In this document: positions 44,987 through 53,783 of the stretch, piece after piece
How positions within the stretch are numbered: the stretch's first letter is position 1
How the letters are laid out: each line of letters begins with the position of its first letter
Origin: Sunxiuqinia elliptica
GTDB taxonomy: Bacteria; Bacteroidota; Bacteroidia; Bacteroidales; Prolixibacteraceae
NCBI RefSeq assembly: GCF_900113005.1
Contig: NZ_FONW01000004.1
Coordinates: 62,001-126,000, forward strand
DNA: 64,000 nt
Direction of reading: 5' to 3'
Program-made: the position numbers and the translations under genes
The notes under the pieces: model-generated
What the model was told of the DNA's origin: nothing
The model's database searches: none
Seen by the model: the letters and a program-made list of their open reading frames with translations, nothing else

Positions 44987-45046
44987 AATTACAACAGCTC
45001 ATTCAACTTATCGCTCGGAATAAAATATCAGCTATAATTTTTCCCA

Positions 45047-45082
45047 TAAAAAACCCTCCACAACAAACAGCTGGGAGGGTTT
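45047..45082 (-). terminator. Intrinsic terminator of pfp
   Basis: Perfect 9-bp stem AAACCCTCC / GGAGGGTTT (45051-45059 and 45074-45082), followed on the minus strand by a T run (plus-strand A residues 45047-45053). It lies 22 bases after the pfp stop. Confidence 0.88.
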
Positions 45083-45103
45083 CCAATATTCTTAAAAGAA
45101 GGA

Positions 45104-46762
45104 TTATTTTCCTTCTTGTTCCAATTGCAAAGTAACAGTAGTACGGTCGCAAACTTCAGTTGGTCCCCAGTACTGAATTGGTCCTGGATACAAATAGCAA
45201 GTTTCAACAGCCCACTGGTCACGGTTAGCAACCAAGTATTTGTAAGGAGCTCCGTCTAGCTCAACCAATGCTTTCTGAATTACTGGCTTCATGTGTCCAT
45301 GGCGTTTTTCCATGTTCATCATCATGGTTACAGGAACACCTCCAGCAATCCACTCATCAGCAGCAGCTGTTGTGTTGCGTACACTTGACATGTAACCTGT
45401 TTTTCCTGAACCGATCAGAACAGAAGCAGTATAGCCCAATGAATAGCAATAGTCGGCATCGAAATTTGAAGGAGCAGCACAACGACCTTCGTAACCGAAG
45501 AAGTGATACTGAGTTCCAAATTTACCGTTGAATTCACCTTTTTCTTTCATCTCAGCTAAACGCGTTTTCACCATTTCACCCAGCAATTTTTCAGTTTCAA
45601 TCAATGAAACTTGTACGTTTCCGTGTGGGTCACGATCCAAAGTTAACTGATTAGCAATTCCGCTAGGCAATGATTTGAAAACAGCAGCTGATTCTGGAGT
45701 CAATTGTGTAGCCAACCATTCTAAACGATGACCTTTTTTCATCATTTTGAATTCCTTCTCAATGTCAGAACCTTCGGCCAACAAGTCATTTAATTCAGCA
45801 ATCAATTTCTTCATTTCAGGTACGAACTCAATCAATCCTTCAGGAATAAGAGCTACACCGAAATTGTCACCATTGGCAGCACGCTTGGCAACAATGCCAG
45901 CCATGTAGTCAACGATTTGCTCCAAGGTTTGCTTTTTCTCAGCAACTTCTTCTGAAATCAAGGTAATGTTTGGTTGCGTTTGCAAAGCAGCTTCCAAACC
46001 AATATGAGAAGCTGAACGTCCCATCAACTTGATAAAGTGCCAGTATTTTTTTGCAGAGTTGGCATCACGTTGAATGTTACCAATCAACTCTGAATAAACT
46101 TTAACAGCAGTGTCAAAACCAAATGAAGTCTCAATCATTTCGTTTTTCAAGTCACCATCAATTGTTTTTGGGCAACCAATCACCTGAACACCTGCATCTT
46201 TAGCAGCATAGTACTCAGCCAACACACAAGCGTTGGTGTTACTATCATCACCACCAATAATTACCAGAGCTTTGATGTCCAATTCCTTTAAAATTTCCAA
46301 GCCTTTGTCAAACTGAGCTTCTTCTTCCAGTTTCGTACGGCCTGAACCAATGATGTCAAAACCACCAGTGTTACGGTATCCTTCAAGATATTCTGCAGTG
46401 ATTTCAATGTATTTATGATCAACCAATCCGCCTGGTCCACCTAAGAAACCAAACAATTTGCTACCAGCATTCAATTGCTTAATTCCGTCGAAAATTCCAG
46501 AAATAACGTTGTGTCCACCCGGAGCCTGACCACCGGACAGGATTACACCAACATTCATTGCAGGAAACTCAATTGCATCACTACCTTCTTCTAAAGTAAC
46601 GATTGGCATCCCGTATGTATTAGGGAATAATTTCTTAATCTCTTCCTGATCAGCTACTGATTCTGTAGCAGCACCGTCAACAAGTTTTACGGCACCTTTT
46701 AATGATTTAGGAAGTTTAGGCTGGTATTGAGCCCTGGCTTTTTGTAATGCGCTAATGGTCAT
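45104..46762 (-). CDS. pfp: Diphosphate--fructose-6-phosphate 1-phosphotransferase
   Basis: A 552-residue PPi-dependent phosphofructokinase of the long (clade II/plant beta-like) type. [13 protein letters not shown] contacts the diphosphate. The GGDDSNTNA motif has the second Asp (GGDD) that excludes ATP and marks PPi use, and the TIDGDLKN loop carries the catalytic Asp. [19 protein letters not shown] and the fructose-6-P loop [17 protein letters not shown] are also intact. The enzyme is reversible and saves ATP in glycolysis, as usual in anaerobic Bacteroidota. A minus-strand TATTTTTG element (plus-strand 46814-46821) upstream is a likely -7 promoter box. A terminator lies downstream. Confidence 0.95.
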   Translation of the reverse strand: MTISALQKARAQYQPKLPKSLKGAVKLVDGAATESVADQEEIKKLFPNTYGMPIVTLEEGSDAIEFPAMNVGVILSGGQAPGGHNVISGIFDGIKQLNAGSKLFGFLGGPGGLVDHKYIEITAEYLEGYRNTGGFDIIGSGRTKLEEEAQFDKGLEILKELDIKALVIIGGDDSNTNACVLAEYYAAKDAGVQVIGCPKTIDGDLKNEMIETSFGFDTAVKVYSELIGNIQRDANSAKKYWHFIKLMGRSASHIGLEAALQTQPNITLISEEVAEKKQTLEQIVDYMAGIVAKRAANGDNFGVALIPEGLIEFVPEMKKLIAELNDLLAEGSDIEKEFKMMKKGHRLEWLATQLTPESAAVFKSLPSGIANQLTLDRDPHGNVQVSLIETEKLLGEMVKTRLAEMKEKGEFNGKFGTQYHFFGYEGRCAAPSNFDADYCYSLGYTASVLIGSGKTGYMSSVRNTTAAADEWIAGGVPVTMMMNMEKRHGHMKPVIQKALVELDGAPYKYLVANRDQWAVETCYLYPGPIQYWGPTEVCDRTTVTLQLEQEGK

Positions 46763-46813
46763 GTTATTAATTTTTTAGGATAGTATTATTATTTTTTTTC
46801 GAACAATCCGCTG

Positions 46814-46821
46814 CAAAAATA
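46814..46821 (-). promoter_or_regulatory. Candidate -7 promoter element of pfp
   Basis: TATTTTTG on the minus strand matches TAnnTTTG and lies 52 bases upstream of the start codon. No clear -33 TTTG is seen at the right spacing, so this is tentative. Confidence 0.4.
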
Positions 46822-46909
46822 ACTTAAAATGATAGGATTGCACCTGTTGTAAAAATACCTGCAACTGATTTAAAGTTAATTTAAACAGCCTGCATCCCTT
46901 TTAACATGA

Positions 46910-48139
46910 TTAGTTCAGCATCGTTTCAACTTCTTTCAAATGACCATCCGTTTCAGCCGGATCAAGTCCCAAAATTTTTGCAAACAAACTATACAAATGA
47001 ATATTCTTAAAAGAGTCGTGCTCCATGTCCTTTTTAAAAGCAGGTCCGGTAGCATAAAAAATGGCGTGCATATCACGATTGACCGGATCGTAACCGTGGG
47101 TGCCGCCAGTTGCATAACTTTCAGCATTCCAATACAAACTCCAGGCACTATCCGCAACACAAACCAAGTCTAAAATACGCTCGCTTTCAGTATAATGAAA
47201 AGCTTCAGGCATGGTTTCTTTGGTATAAACACGCATGTATTCCACCTTATCCAGCACCTGAAACACCTCATCTTCAAATCCCTTATTGGGTTGAATCATC
47301 ACGACCGGATTACCAGCCTCAACCCGCTCAACCCACTCCTCTTTCAAGAGCTGATCCAGTTCAATCGCTCGTCCGGCATCGATTGGCCCCATGCCATGAT
47401 CCGATGTGAACACCAAATTGATCGAATCCTTATTTGGTAAGGAATTAATTTTCCGACAAAACACACCAACCAAACTATCCAAGCGCTCAATAGTTTGCTT
47501 TGTTATTTCATGTTCCGGGCCATAGTTGTGCCCCACATGGTCAGGCTCATCAAAATACCACATGATTAAATGAGGACGCTCCTGTTCCGGAAGCTGCAAC
47601 CAGTCGATAACCGAATCAATCCGAGCCTCATAAGAAACTGAGCCATCGTATTTTTTCCAAATCGAAGGGTAATACCCTTGGATTGGCGCTTCAGAGCCAG
47701 GCCAGTAATAACAAGCCGACCGCATCTGCTGCTTTTCGGCGGTAACCCAAATTGGTTCTCCCAAATAAAAATCAGGGTTTTGAACCGCCTCCCGATCACT
47801 CAATTTATAACGACCAATCACCGGATCTTTAAACGAATTCATGACAATCCCATGATTTTCAGGATGCAATCCGGTAGCCATCGAATAATGATTCGGGAAT
47901 GTTTTGCTAGGGAAACAAGGTTCCAAAGAAGCTGATTTCACTCCTATCTCCGCTATTGAATCAAGATTAGGAGTATCATAAAGCATCGGATAATCCCAGC
48001 GAAAACCATCCATCGAAAGCACAATAAGATAGGAGGCATCCGTTCGAACTTCTTCTGTAAGATTGAGTGTTTTTCCTTCCGGTGTTGACTTGCAAGACAG
48101 CAGTGCAAGCAGGCTTGCAAAAAGCAATAGTTTCTTCAT
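46910..48139 (-). CDS. ENPP-type nucleotide pyrophosphatase/phosphodiesterase lipoprotein
   Basis: A 409-residue lipoprotein (LLFASLLALLSCKS) of the type I phosphodiesterase family (PF01663). All metal-site motifs are intact: the first Asp in VLSMDGFRWDY, the Thr nucleophile in PSKTFPNHYSM, the DEPDHVGHNYGPEH site, FTSDHGMG, and the late His in TGGTHGYDPVNRD. It should hydrolyse nucleotide-like or lipid phosphodiesters outside the inner membrane. The contrast with the ligand-less PafA-like protein at 12436-14082 is instructive. I chose the ATG at 48137-48139; the longer frame begins with TTG. Confidence 0.92.
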   Translation of the reverse strand: MKKLLLFASLLALLSCKSTPEGKTLNLTEEVRTDASYLIVLSMDGFRWDYPMLYDTPNLDSIAEIGVKSASLEPCFPSKTFPNHYSMATGLHPENHGIVMNSFKDPVIGRYKLSDREAVQNPDFYLGEPIWVTAEKQQMRSACYYWPGSEAPIQGYYPSIWKKYDGSVSYEARIDSVIDWLQLPEQERPHLIMWYFDEPDHVGHNYGPEHEITKQTIERLDSLVGVFCRKINSLPNKDSINLVFTSDHGMGPIDAGRAIELDQLLKEEWVERVEAGNPVVMIQPNKGFEDEVFQVLDKVEYMRVYTKETMPEAFHYTESERILDLVCVADSAWSLYWNAESYATGGTHGYDPVNRDMHAIFYATGPAFKKDMEHDSFKNIHLYSLFAKILGLDPAETDGHLKEVETMLN

Positions 48140-48237
48140 GATTGATCTTGTCAAATATCTTAAGTAAATAGCACGGCTAAGCTAATCAAGCGATACGAGT
48201 ATTCGATTAAGACAACATTAAACTTCCAGGGCAAGTG

Positions 48238-48789
48238 TCAATTTCGTTTGGCAATTCGGAATCCGTTTACCACAGGAGCATAAGCCCCATTCTCTTCATC
48301 CAATCTCATTTCAACCCAGCCCAACTGTTCTCCATTCAACAAAAATGCAAGGTAAAACTGACCGGTAATTTTATCAGCATTCATCTCGTCTGGCGTATCC
48401 GGCCACACAACAGCCCGGCCGTTGCTATCATGCCAAGTATCTGTAAGCCCAATGACCGATCGAAAAGGACTTGATTGAATCTGGTTACCATCAACCTTCA
48501 GCCACAAATTTACTTTAGGAACCATTGCTGGGATCGCTGTGTACCCGGTAGTTCCTGGCACTGAAATACTCTTAAAAACCAGATCGTAAACACCATCTTG
48601 ATTCAAGTCCAAAGAATCTTTATCTTCAAAATCGGTATAAATCAGAACTTCTTCGTCATTGGTAAACATCCCCAAGTCATCACCTAAAATAATCTCACCA
48701 GGGAATGACGATTCTTTCTTACATGCCAAGCTCAACAAAATCAAACAAAGCATACTAAGACCTATTTTATTGCCCAATAATCCCTTCAT
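48238..48789 (-). CDS. Lipoprotein of unknown function
   Basis: A 183-residue lipoprotein (LSMLCLILLSLACKKE, lipobox LACK). The mature part contains DLNQDGVYDLVFKS, an EF-hand-like DxNxDG loop that may bind calcium, followed by beta-rich sequence. I do not recognise the family. I chose the ATG at 48787-48789 rather than a GTG nine bases upstream. It follows the esterase gene by 8 bases, so the two are probably cotranscribed, which suggests an accessory role in the same envelope process. Confidence 0.6.
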   Translation of the reverse strand: MKGLLGNKIGLSMLCLILLSLACKKESSFPGEIILGDDLGMFTNDEEVLIYTDFEDKDSLDLNQDGVYDLVFKSISVPGTTGYTAIPAMVPKVNLWLKVDGNQIQSSPFRSVIGLTDTWHDSNGRAVVWPDTPDEMNADKITGQFYLAFLLNGEQLGWVEMRLDEENGAYAPVVNGFRIAKRN

Positions 48790-48797
48790 AAAGAACA

Positions 48798-49610
48798 CTA
48801 ATTGTTTCCAAAGAAATCATTAAAATACAACAAGTGATATTTCACAGAGTTAGTCCAGTATTCCCAAGTATGACCACCCGGACGCTCCGTGTAGTCATGA
48901 GGAATGTTTCGTTCCACCAGCTTTTGATGAAGCCGTTGATTCACGCCATAGAAAAAATCATCCACACCACAATCGAATACCAACTTCAACCGACGTCCGT
49001 CCAACAAGTACACCAGGTTAGTTACCGTGTTCTCTTCCCAATTAGCCTTATTCTCGGCATAGGTTCCCAAACGTTTTGCAATATCCCAATTGTTTGGAAA
49101 TGGACGAATATCAACTCCCCCGCTCATACTTCCTGCAGCTCCCCATACATCCTGATGACGAAAAGCCAGGTAAAACGCACCGTGTCCCCCCATGCTCAAG
49201 CCCGTAATGGCCCTTCCTTTTGGCGAAGCAATCGTTTTATAAGTTTGATCAATCTGACTTACAAGCTCTGATGAGACGTAGGTCTCGTACTGCATGGAAG
49301 GATCAACAGGGCTGTCAAAATACCAGCTGGTTCGCCCGCCATCCGGACAAACAATCAAGACCTGATAGTGGTCGGCATAACTTTTTACAGCCGGCACCTT
49401 AGTCACCCAATCAGCATGATTACCTCCTGCACCGTGCAACAAATAGACCACAGGGAAAGCATTCGAGCCATCATAATTATCAGGCAGAATGACAACATTT
49501 TTAACCAATTTATTCATTGCTTCGCTTTGCACCTGCAAGGTGTCTACGCGAGCTGCAATTACATTTAAAGACCATACGGAAATCAAAAAGACGACTAGTA
49601 AACGTTTCAT
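48798..49610 (-). CDS. Esterase D/feruloyl-esterase-like alpha/beta hydrolase, exported
   Basis: A 270-residue protein with signal peptide (LLVVFLISVWSLNVIA, cleavage near AAR). The catalytic Ser is in the nucleophile elbow GLSMGGHGA, with HGAGGNHADW as the oxyanion-hole loop. VFDCGVDDFFYG probably supplies the acid, and RPGGHTWEYW the catalytic His. This matches PF00756 (EstD and related carbohydrate esterases, also mycolyltransferase-like). It may remove acetyl or feruloyl groups from polysaccharides. It lies upstream of a small lipoprotein gene. Confidence 0.88.
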   Translation of the reverse strand: MKRLLVVFLISVWSLNVIAARVDTLQVQSEAMNKLVKNVVILPDNYDGSNAFPVVYLLHGAGGNHADWVTKVPAVKSYADHYQVLIVCPDGGRTSWYFDSPVDPSMQYETYVSSELVSQIDQTYKTIASPKGRAITGLSMGGHGAFYLAFRHQDVWGAAGSMSGGVDIRPFPNNWDIAKRLGTYAENKANWEENTVTNLVYLLDGRRLKLVFDCGVDDFFYGVNQRLHQKLVERNIPHDYTERPGGHTWEYWTNSVKYHLLYFNDFFGNN

Positions 49611-49875
49611 TGTTCTTTAGGTTTAGAAAAAAACAAAGGTAAAAAATCAATCTGCTTAATGTATGCCAACTTCAAACTATTTGCGATAATATATGCTTTT
49701 ATAAAATCCTGCCACGGGGCAAATTAAGCATCTCTTTGGTTCATATTCTTGTCTGTAACCTTACCTTTTATGAGCCCTTCCTTATAGTTTTCGGGTTTCT
49801 GATTCTATTGCAAAAGCCAACTTTTGCGTTTATCTTGTGCTACTGTTCCAAAACCCGATGACAACCCAACAAACC

Positions 49876-51012
49876 ATGAATATCCTGCTTTGTCCCGACT
49901 CATTTAAAGATTGCCTGTCAGCTCAAGAAGTTATTGAAGCTCTAGCAACGGGGGTTCAGCACGTTTTCCCTGAGGCCATCATCACAAAAATCCCACTGGC
50001 AGACGGAGGAGAAGGATTTGTGCAGACACTGCTCACTGCGCTTGGGGGGCAATTGATTTCAATACAGGTGAAAAATCCGTTGGGTAGATTGACGGATGCT
50101 TCTTACGGAATACTGGGTGACAAACAGACCGCTGTTATTGAAATGGCTGCAGCATCAGGAATTGAGCTTTTAAAACCGGAAGAACGTAATCCCATGCTGA
50201 CCTCAACATTTGGCACCGGGCAACTGCTACTTGATGCCATGCAACGGGGTTGTCGTAACTTGATTATTGGTATTGGAGGCAGTGCAACCAACGATGGGGG
50301 AACTGGCATGGCCAAAGCCCTTGGTTATCGTTTTCTGAATATTCATGGTGATGAAATTGCAGAAGGAGGAGGAGAGCTGGCTCAACTCCACCATATTGAT
50401 ACCTCAAAAGTAACAGCTCTTTTAAAGCAAACTCAAATTACAGTTGCCTGCGATGTTACCAATCCGTTGACGGGAACACATGGAGCATCCTCGGTTTACG
50501 GACCACAAAAAGGCGCGACCGCTGAAATGGTCGAAAAACTGGATGAAAACCTGCAACATCTTGCCAATTGTATTGAAAAAGACTTGGACAAAACCATTTT
50601 GGATCTTGCAGGAGGTGGAGCTGCCGGAGGCTTGGGCGCAGGCCTCGTTGCTTTTGCCCATGCAGAATTAAGCCTGGGTTTCGATATTGTGAAAGAGCAA
50701 ACCCAGTTAGAAAAAGCAATTCAACAGGCAGACTTTATTATCACCGGAGAAGGAAAAATGGATGTTCAAACCAAACAGGGAAAAACGCCATGGGGAGTTG
50801 CTCAGTTGGCCAAGAAACACCATAAACCGTGTCTTGGAATTGCGGGTTTTCTGGGTGAAGGGTACCAAGAATTGTATCAGGAAGGATTTACGTCCTTACT
50901 CGCTTTGCCCAACGGACCGATAAGTTTGCAAGAAAGTATCCAACTGGCTTCTGAGCTATTGGCAGACAAAGCGGAGCAAGCCATGCGCCTCATCAGTTTC
51001 TATCGGCATTAA
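49876..51012 (+). CDS. Glycerate kinase
   Basis: A 378-residue member of the GarK/GlxK family that phosphorylates D-glycerate (to 2-phosphoglycerate in this family). MNILLCPDSFKDCLSAQEVIEAL, ITKIPLADGGEGFVQTL, VIEMAAASGIELL, IGIGGSATNDGGTGMAKALG and PLTGTHGASSVYGPQKGA are all family signatures. VIITGEGKMD-like FIITGEGKMDVQTKQGK is the nucleotide-loop region. I chose the ATG at 49876 because family members start with MxIxxxPDSFK. An ATG at 49858 (MTTQQTM) is an alternative; the longer frame starts with GTG at 49837. Confidence 0.92.
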   Translation: MNILLCPDSFKDCLSAQEVIEALATGVQHVFPEAIITKIPLADGGEGFVQTLLTALGGQLISIQVKNPLGRLTDASYGILGDKQTAVIEMAAASGIELLKPEERNPMLTSTFGTGQLLLDAMQRGCRNLIIGIGGSATNDGGTGMAKALGYRFLNIHGDEIAEGGGELAQLHHIDTSKVTALLKQTQITVACDVTNPLTGTHGASSVYGPQKGATAEMVEKLDENLQHLANCIEKDLDKTILDLAGGGAAGGLGAGLVAFAHAELSLGFDIVKEQTQLEKAIQQADFIITGEGKMDVQTKQGKTPWGVAQLAKKHHKPCLGIAGFLGEGYQELYQEGFTSLLALPNGPISLQESIQLASELLADKAEQAMRLISFYRH

Positions 51013-51028
51013 TCAGTTTCACTGGACT

Positions 51029-51571
51029 CTAGCGTTTTACACTTTGGGTCGTAAACGAAATACCTTGTTGTCCGGAAGTGGAGATCATCACAGCCTCAAA
51101 CAGGGGCTCGTGACATTGAGGGGCTACCGCCCATTCAAAAATAAAATTAGCTCCTGTCCCACCATGTTCATCAGCTTCGTCAACAACAATTTCGATCGAC
51201 TCCAATGGTTTTAGCGCAATAGGGTGATCAAAATAGGTTCGAATTAAATCCCCTTGCGTATTGTAATAGGCTGCACTTAATAGGTAAACTGCATCTGTTG
51301 AACTAATATTCCGCATGCTCACGGTAGCCGTCAAATTATAGGTTCTCTTTTCAGATTGACTGTAAACTTCGGAATAAATTGACAAATACGAACTTCCATG
51401 CAGTAATCCATCTGGCAGTGCGTTCTTAATTGCATGCTGTTCCCACACCCCCGGATCACTTGAACTATACTCACGTGTTTGCTGACAAGCCGCAAAACCA
51501 AGTAACAAGGCAAACAGGACTCCTCCTGATAAAGCTTGTTTTATTTTGAATGAAAACGCGTATTGTACCAT
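51029..51571 (-). CDS. DUF3124 lipoprotein
   Basis: A 180-residue lipoprotein (GVLFALLLGFAACQQ lipobox). The mature part matches DUF3124: SSYLSIYSEVYSQSEKRTYNLT, VSMRNISSTDAVYLLSAAYYNTQGDLIR, HPIALKPLESIEIVVDEAD and GGTGANFIFEWAV. The fold is beta-rich; no function is known. I chose the ATG at 51569-51571 because a longer frame adds 24 residues, including a CHCC stretch, before the signal sequence. It converges with the glycerate kinase gene. Confidence 0.8.
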   Translation of the reverse strand: MVQYAFSFKIKQALSGGVLFALLLGFAACQQTREYSSSDPGVWEQHAIKNALPDGLLHGSSYLSIYSEVYSQSEKRTYNLTATVSMRNISSTDAVYLLSAAYYNTQGDLIRTYFDHPIALKPLESIEIVVDEADEHGGTGANFIFEWAVAPQCHEPLFEAVMISTSGQQGISFTTQSVKR

Positions 51572-51679
51572 GCTAATCGAATTAAAAGCCCAAATATCTT
51601 GACTTGCGTCAGTGGTGCTGAAACAGCAATGGCAAGTTAACAAAACAAGCTCAAATTAACTGCATCACCTATCAATTAT

Positions 51680-52195
51680 TCATCTCTGCTCCAAAGAACC
51701 TCTTTTTAATGTATAACCGATCTTCAACGATGCCACAAACGGAAAGGTGTTTACTTGCTCCCAGGCTTTTTAAACAAAAATTAACCCGACATCCACTTGA
51801 ACAGTAAAACCTTCCAGGGCTATGTATTCAACACCAACTGGGCAGTAAATCCCCAGTTGCCGGTCTGCCCCGGAAGAACCAAATAACAGATACTCTCGAT
51901 AAGCAATTGCCTGTACTCCTACGTAAATTGAAGTTTGGTGCTTGGTGCTTGGCACTTGATAAAAGATAAACGGATGTTCTAACATGAGCATCCATATTTA
52001 CGCCAAGCCCAGTATTTATTCCGACTCGGTTGCTCAAATTGTAAGTGACGTGGACTCCAACAACTTCCGGTCCCCAAGCTTGAGCAAATAAACCAACATG
52101 TCTTTCAGGGAGCCTTCTTGCTGGTTGAGTAATCACTCGCAGACTCCCCATCTGTAAAAAAAAACTGAAATTACAATAATCAAAAAACGATACAT
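51680..52195 (-). pseudogene. Disrupted outer-membrane beta-barrel protein
   Basis: Three pieces in different frames join into one barrel protein. A signal peptide starts at the ATG at 52193-52195 (MYRFLIIVISVFF). One base is missing in a T9 run (plus-strand A residues 52156-52164); an extra T would join it to LPERHVGLFAQAWGPE and VHVTYNLSNRVGINTGLG. The frame is broken again at a tandem heptamer (51935-51952). Removing one 7-bp unit gives SAKHQTSIYVGVQAIAYREYLL, and the protein continues to GFTVQVDVGLIFV. An in-frame TAA at 51770-51772 follows, after which the same frame continues AWEQVNTFPFVASLKIGYTLKR to a stop at 51680. The product would be about 170 residues. Three lesions indicate a dead gene. 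Confidence 0.75.
51935..51952. repeat. Tandem heptamer duplication inside pseudogene
   Basis: TTGGTGC occurs twice in a row (51935-51941, 51942-51948) followed by TTGG. The second unit shifts the frame by +1, and its removal restores a barrel strand. Confidence 0.8.
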
Positions 52196-52316
52196 ACCTC
52201 ATGTATGTTCAACACCTTGCATACGTTTTCAATCTTCCTGACATTAATTCCTTTTTGATGTATTTAGTGTCATTTTTTACTTAATTTAGTTGTTTCTATA
52301 GTCAAATGTAGCACTC

Positions 52317-53762
52317 ATGAAGATACTTTTAACTGGAGTAACGGGATATGTGGGGAAAAGACTTTTGCCTATTCTAATCGATCAAGGCCATCAACTTGTT
52401 TGTTGTGCCCGCAACTTGGACCGCATCGAAGAACGCTGGTTTGAACATCCACATATTGAGTGGGTCGAGATTGACTTTTTAAAACCAGATTCCTCAAGTG
52501 TTTTCCCAAAAAATTTGGAGATTGCCTACTACCTGATTCATTCTATGTCAACAGCATCGGGAGATTTTGAAGAACTGGAACTGACTGCCACTCAGAACTT
52601 CCGAAAATCAATTTCTCATACAAATGTGCGACAAGTGATTTATTTGGGGGGAATTTCGAATGACGAAAACCTATCCAAGCACCTTCGCTCCAGGCTCAAT
52701 GTTGAAAAGGAACTGCAGAAAGGTCCTTATGCCCTAACTGCGCTTCATGCTGGAATCATCATTGGCTCTGGCAGCGCTTCGTTTGAAATTATTCGTGACA
52801 TTGTAGAAAAGCTCCCCATCATGATTACGCCCCAATGGGTACTTACACTTTCGCATCCCATTGGAATTCGTGATGTATTGAAATTCCTAACTGGTGTAAT
52901 TGATCAGGACTCCTGTCTAAATCAAAGCTTTGATATCGGCGGAAGAGACATTCTCACATACAAAGAAATGCTTTTGCAATATGCAGCAATCCGAAAGCTA
53001 AAACGTCGCATTGTGACTCTGCCCATTATGACTCCCAGGCTTTCTTCATATTGGCTGTTTTTTATTACCTCAACTTCCTACCGACTAGCCGTTCACTTGG
53101 TCAATAGTCTAAAAGTAGAGGTCATTGCCAAAGAAAACCCACTTCCCAAACTGCTCCAGATTAGGCCAATGAGTTATGTCGAGGCTGTAGAAGCAGCCTT
53201 TACCAAAATTCGTCAAAACCAAGTGTACTCCAGTTGGAAAGATGCTTTAAGCTCTTCTGCTTTCGATCCTCACTATGCCGATCAAATTGATGTCCCGGAA
53301 TATGGCTGCTACAGAAACCGGCAACAAATTGCTTTCCAAACCAATCCTCATAAAGTTTTACAAACGATTTGGGCCATTGGAGGAGATAATGGCTGGTACT
53401 ATGCCAATTCCCTATGGAAGCTTCGCGGCTACATCGACAAACTATCTGGAGGAATTGGACTTCGTCGTGGCAGAACCAGTCCTGATGAAATAAAAAATGG
53501 TGATGCCCTTGACTTTTGGCGGGTCTTACTTGCTGACAAAACCAAGATGCGCCTTTTATTGTATGCAGAAATGAAACTTCCCGGAGAAGCTTGGCTGGAA
53601 TTTAAAATCGTTTCCAAAAACAATCAATATTCCTTGATTCAAACAGCAACTTTCCGACCTAGAGGAGTAGCCGGACGTTTTTACTGGGGTCTCTCCGGGC
53701 CATTTCACCTGTTCATTTTTAAAGGAATGGCTCGCAACCTGTTAAAAAGAGCCAGCAGTTAA
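52317..53762 (+). CDS. NAD(P)-binding SDR-like protein fused to DUF2867
   Basis: A 481-residue protein. The N-terminal 300 residues form an atypical SDR Rossmann domain: nucleotide motif GVTGYVGKRLLP, substrate-region sequence AYYLIHSMS, and VIYLGGISND. The C-terminal 170 residues form DUF2867 (WAIGGDNGWYYANSLWKLRGYIDKLSGG, FWRVLLADKTKMRLLLYAEMKLPGEAWLEF). The combination is a frequent fused family annotated as SDR/DUF2867 and may act on lipids or pigments. It is divergent from the pseudogene. Confidence 0.85.
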   Translation: MKILLTGVTGYVGKRLLPILIDQGHQLVCCARNLDRIEERWFEHPHIEWVEIDFLKPDSSSVFPKNLEIAYYLIHSMSTASGDFEELELTATQNFRKSISHTNVRQVIYLGGISNDENLSKHLRSRLNVEKELQKGPYALTALHAGIIIGSGSASFEIIRDIVEKLPIMITPQWVLTLSHPIGIRDVLKFLTGVIDQDSCLNQSFDIGGRDILTYKEMLLQYAAIRKLKRRIVTLPIMTPRLSSYWLFFITSTSYRLAVHLVNSLKVEVIAKENPLPKLLQIRPMSYVEAVEAAFTKIRQNQVYSSWKDALSSSAFDPHYADQIDVPEYGCYRNRQQIAFQTNPHKVLQTIWAIGGDNGWYYANSLWKLRGYIDKLSGGIGLRRGRTSPDEIKNGDALDFWRVLLADKTKMRLLLYAEMKLPGEAWLEFKIVSKNNQYSLIQTATFRPRGVAGRFYWGLSGPFHLFIFKGMARNLLKRASS

Positions 53763-53777
53763 ATCCCAACTGCCGGC
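53746..53777 (-). terminator. Intrinsic terminator of ccsBA
   Basis: Stem GCCAGCAGTT / AACTGCCGGC (53751-53760 and 53768-53777, one mismatch able to pair as G-U), followed on the minus strand by CTCTTTTT. It overlaps the last codons of the convergent SDR gene. Confidence 0.7.
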
Positions 53778-53783
53778 CTCAAA

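Noticed and set aside
46910-48139. Possibility that the ENPP-type protein is a pseudoenzyme like the PafA-like protein
   Set aside because: All metal and nucleophile motifs are intact, so activity is expected.
51770-52202. Two separate small minus-strand genes between the DUF3124 and SDR genes
   Set aside because: Their translations are consecutive pieces of one barrel protein in shifted frames, so they are described as one pseudogene.
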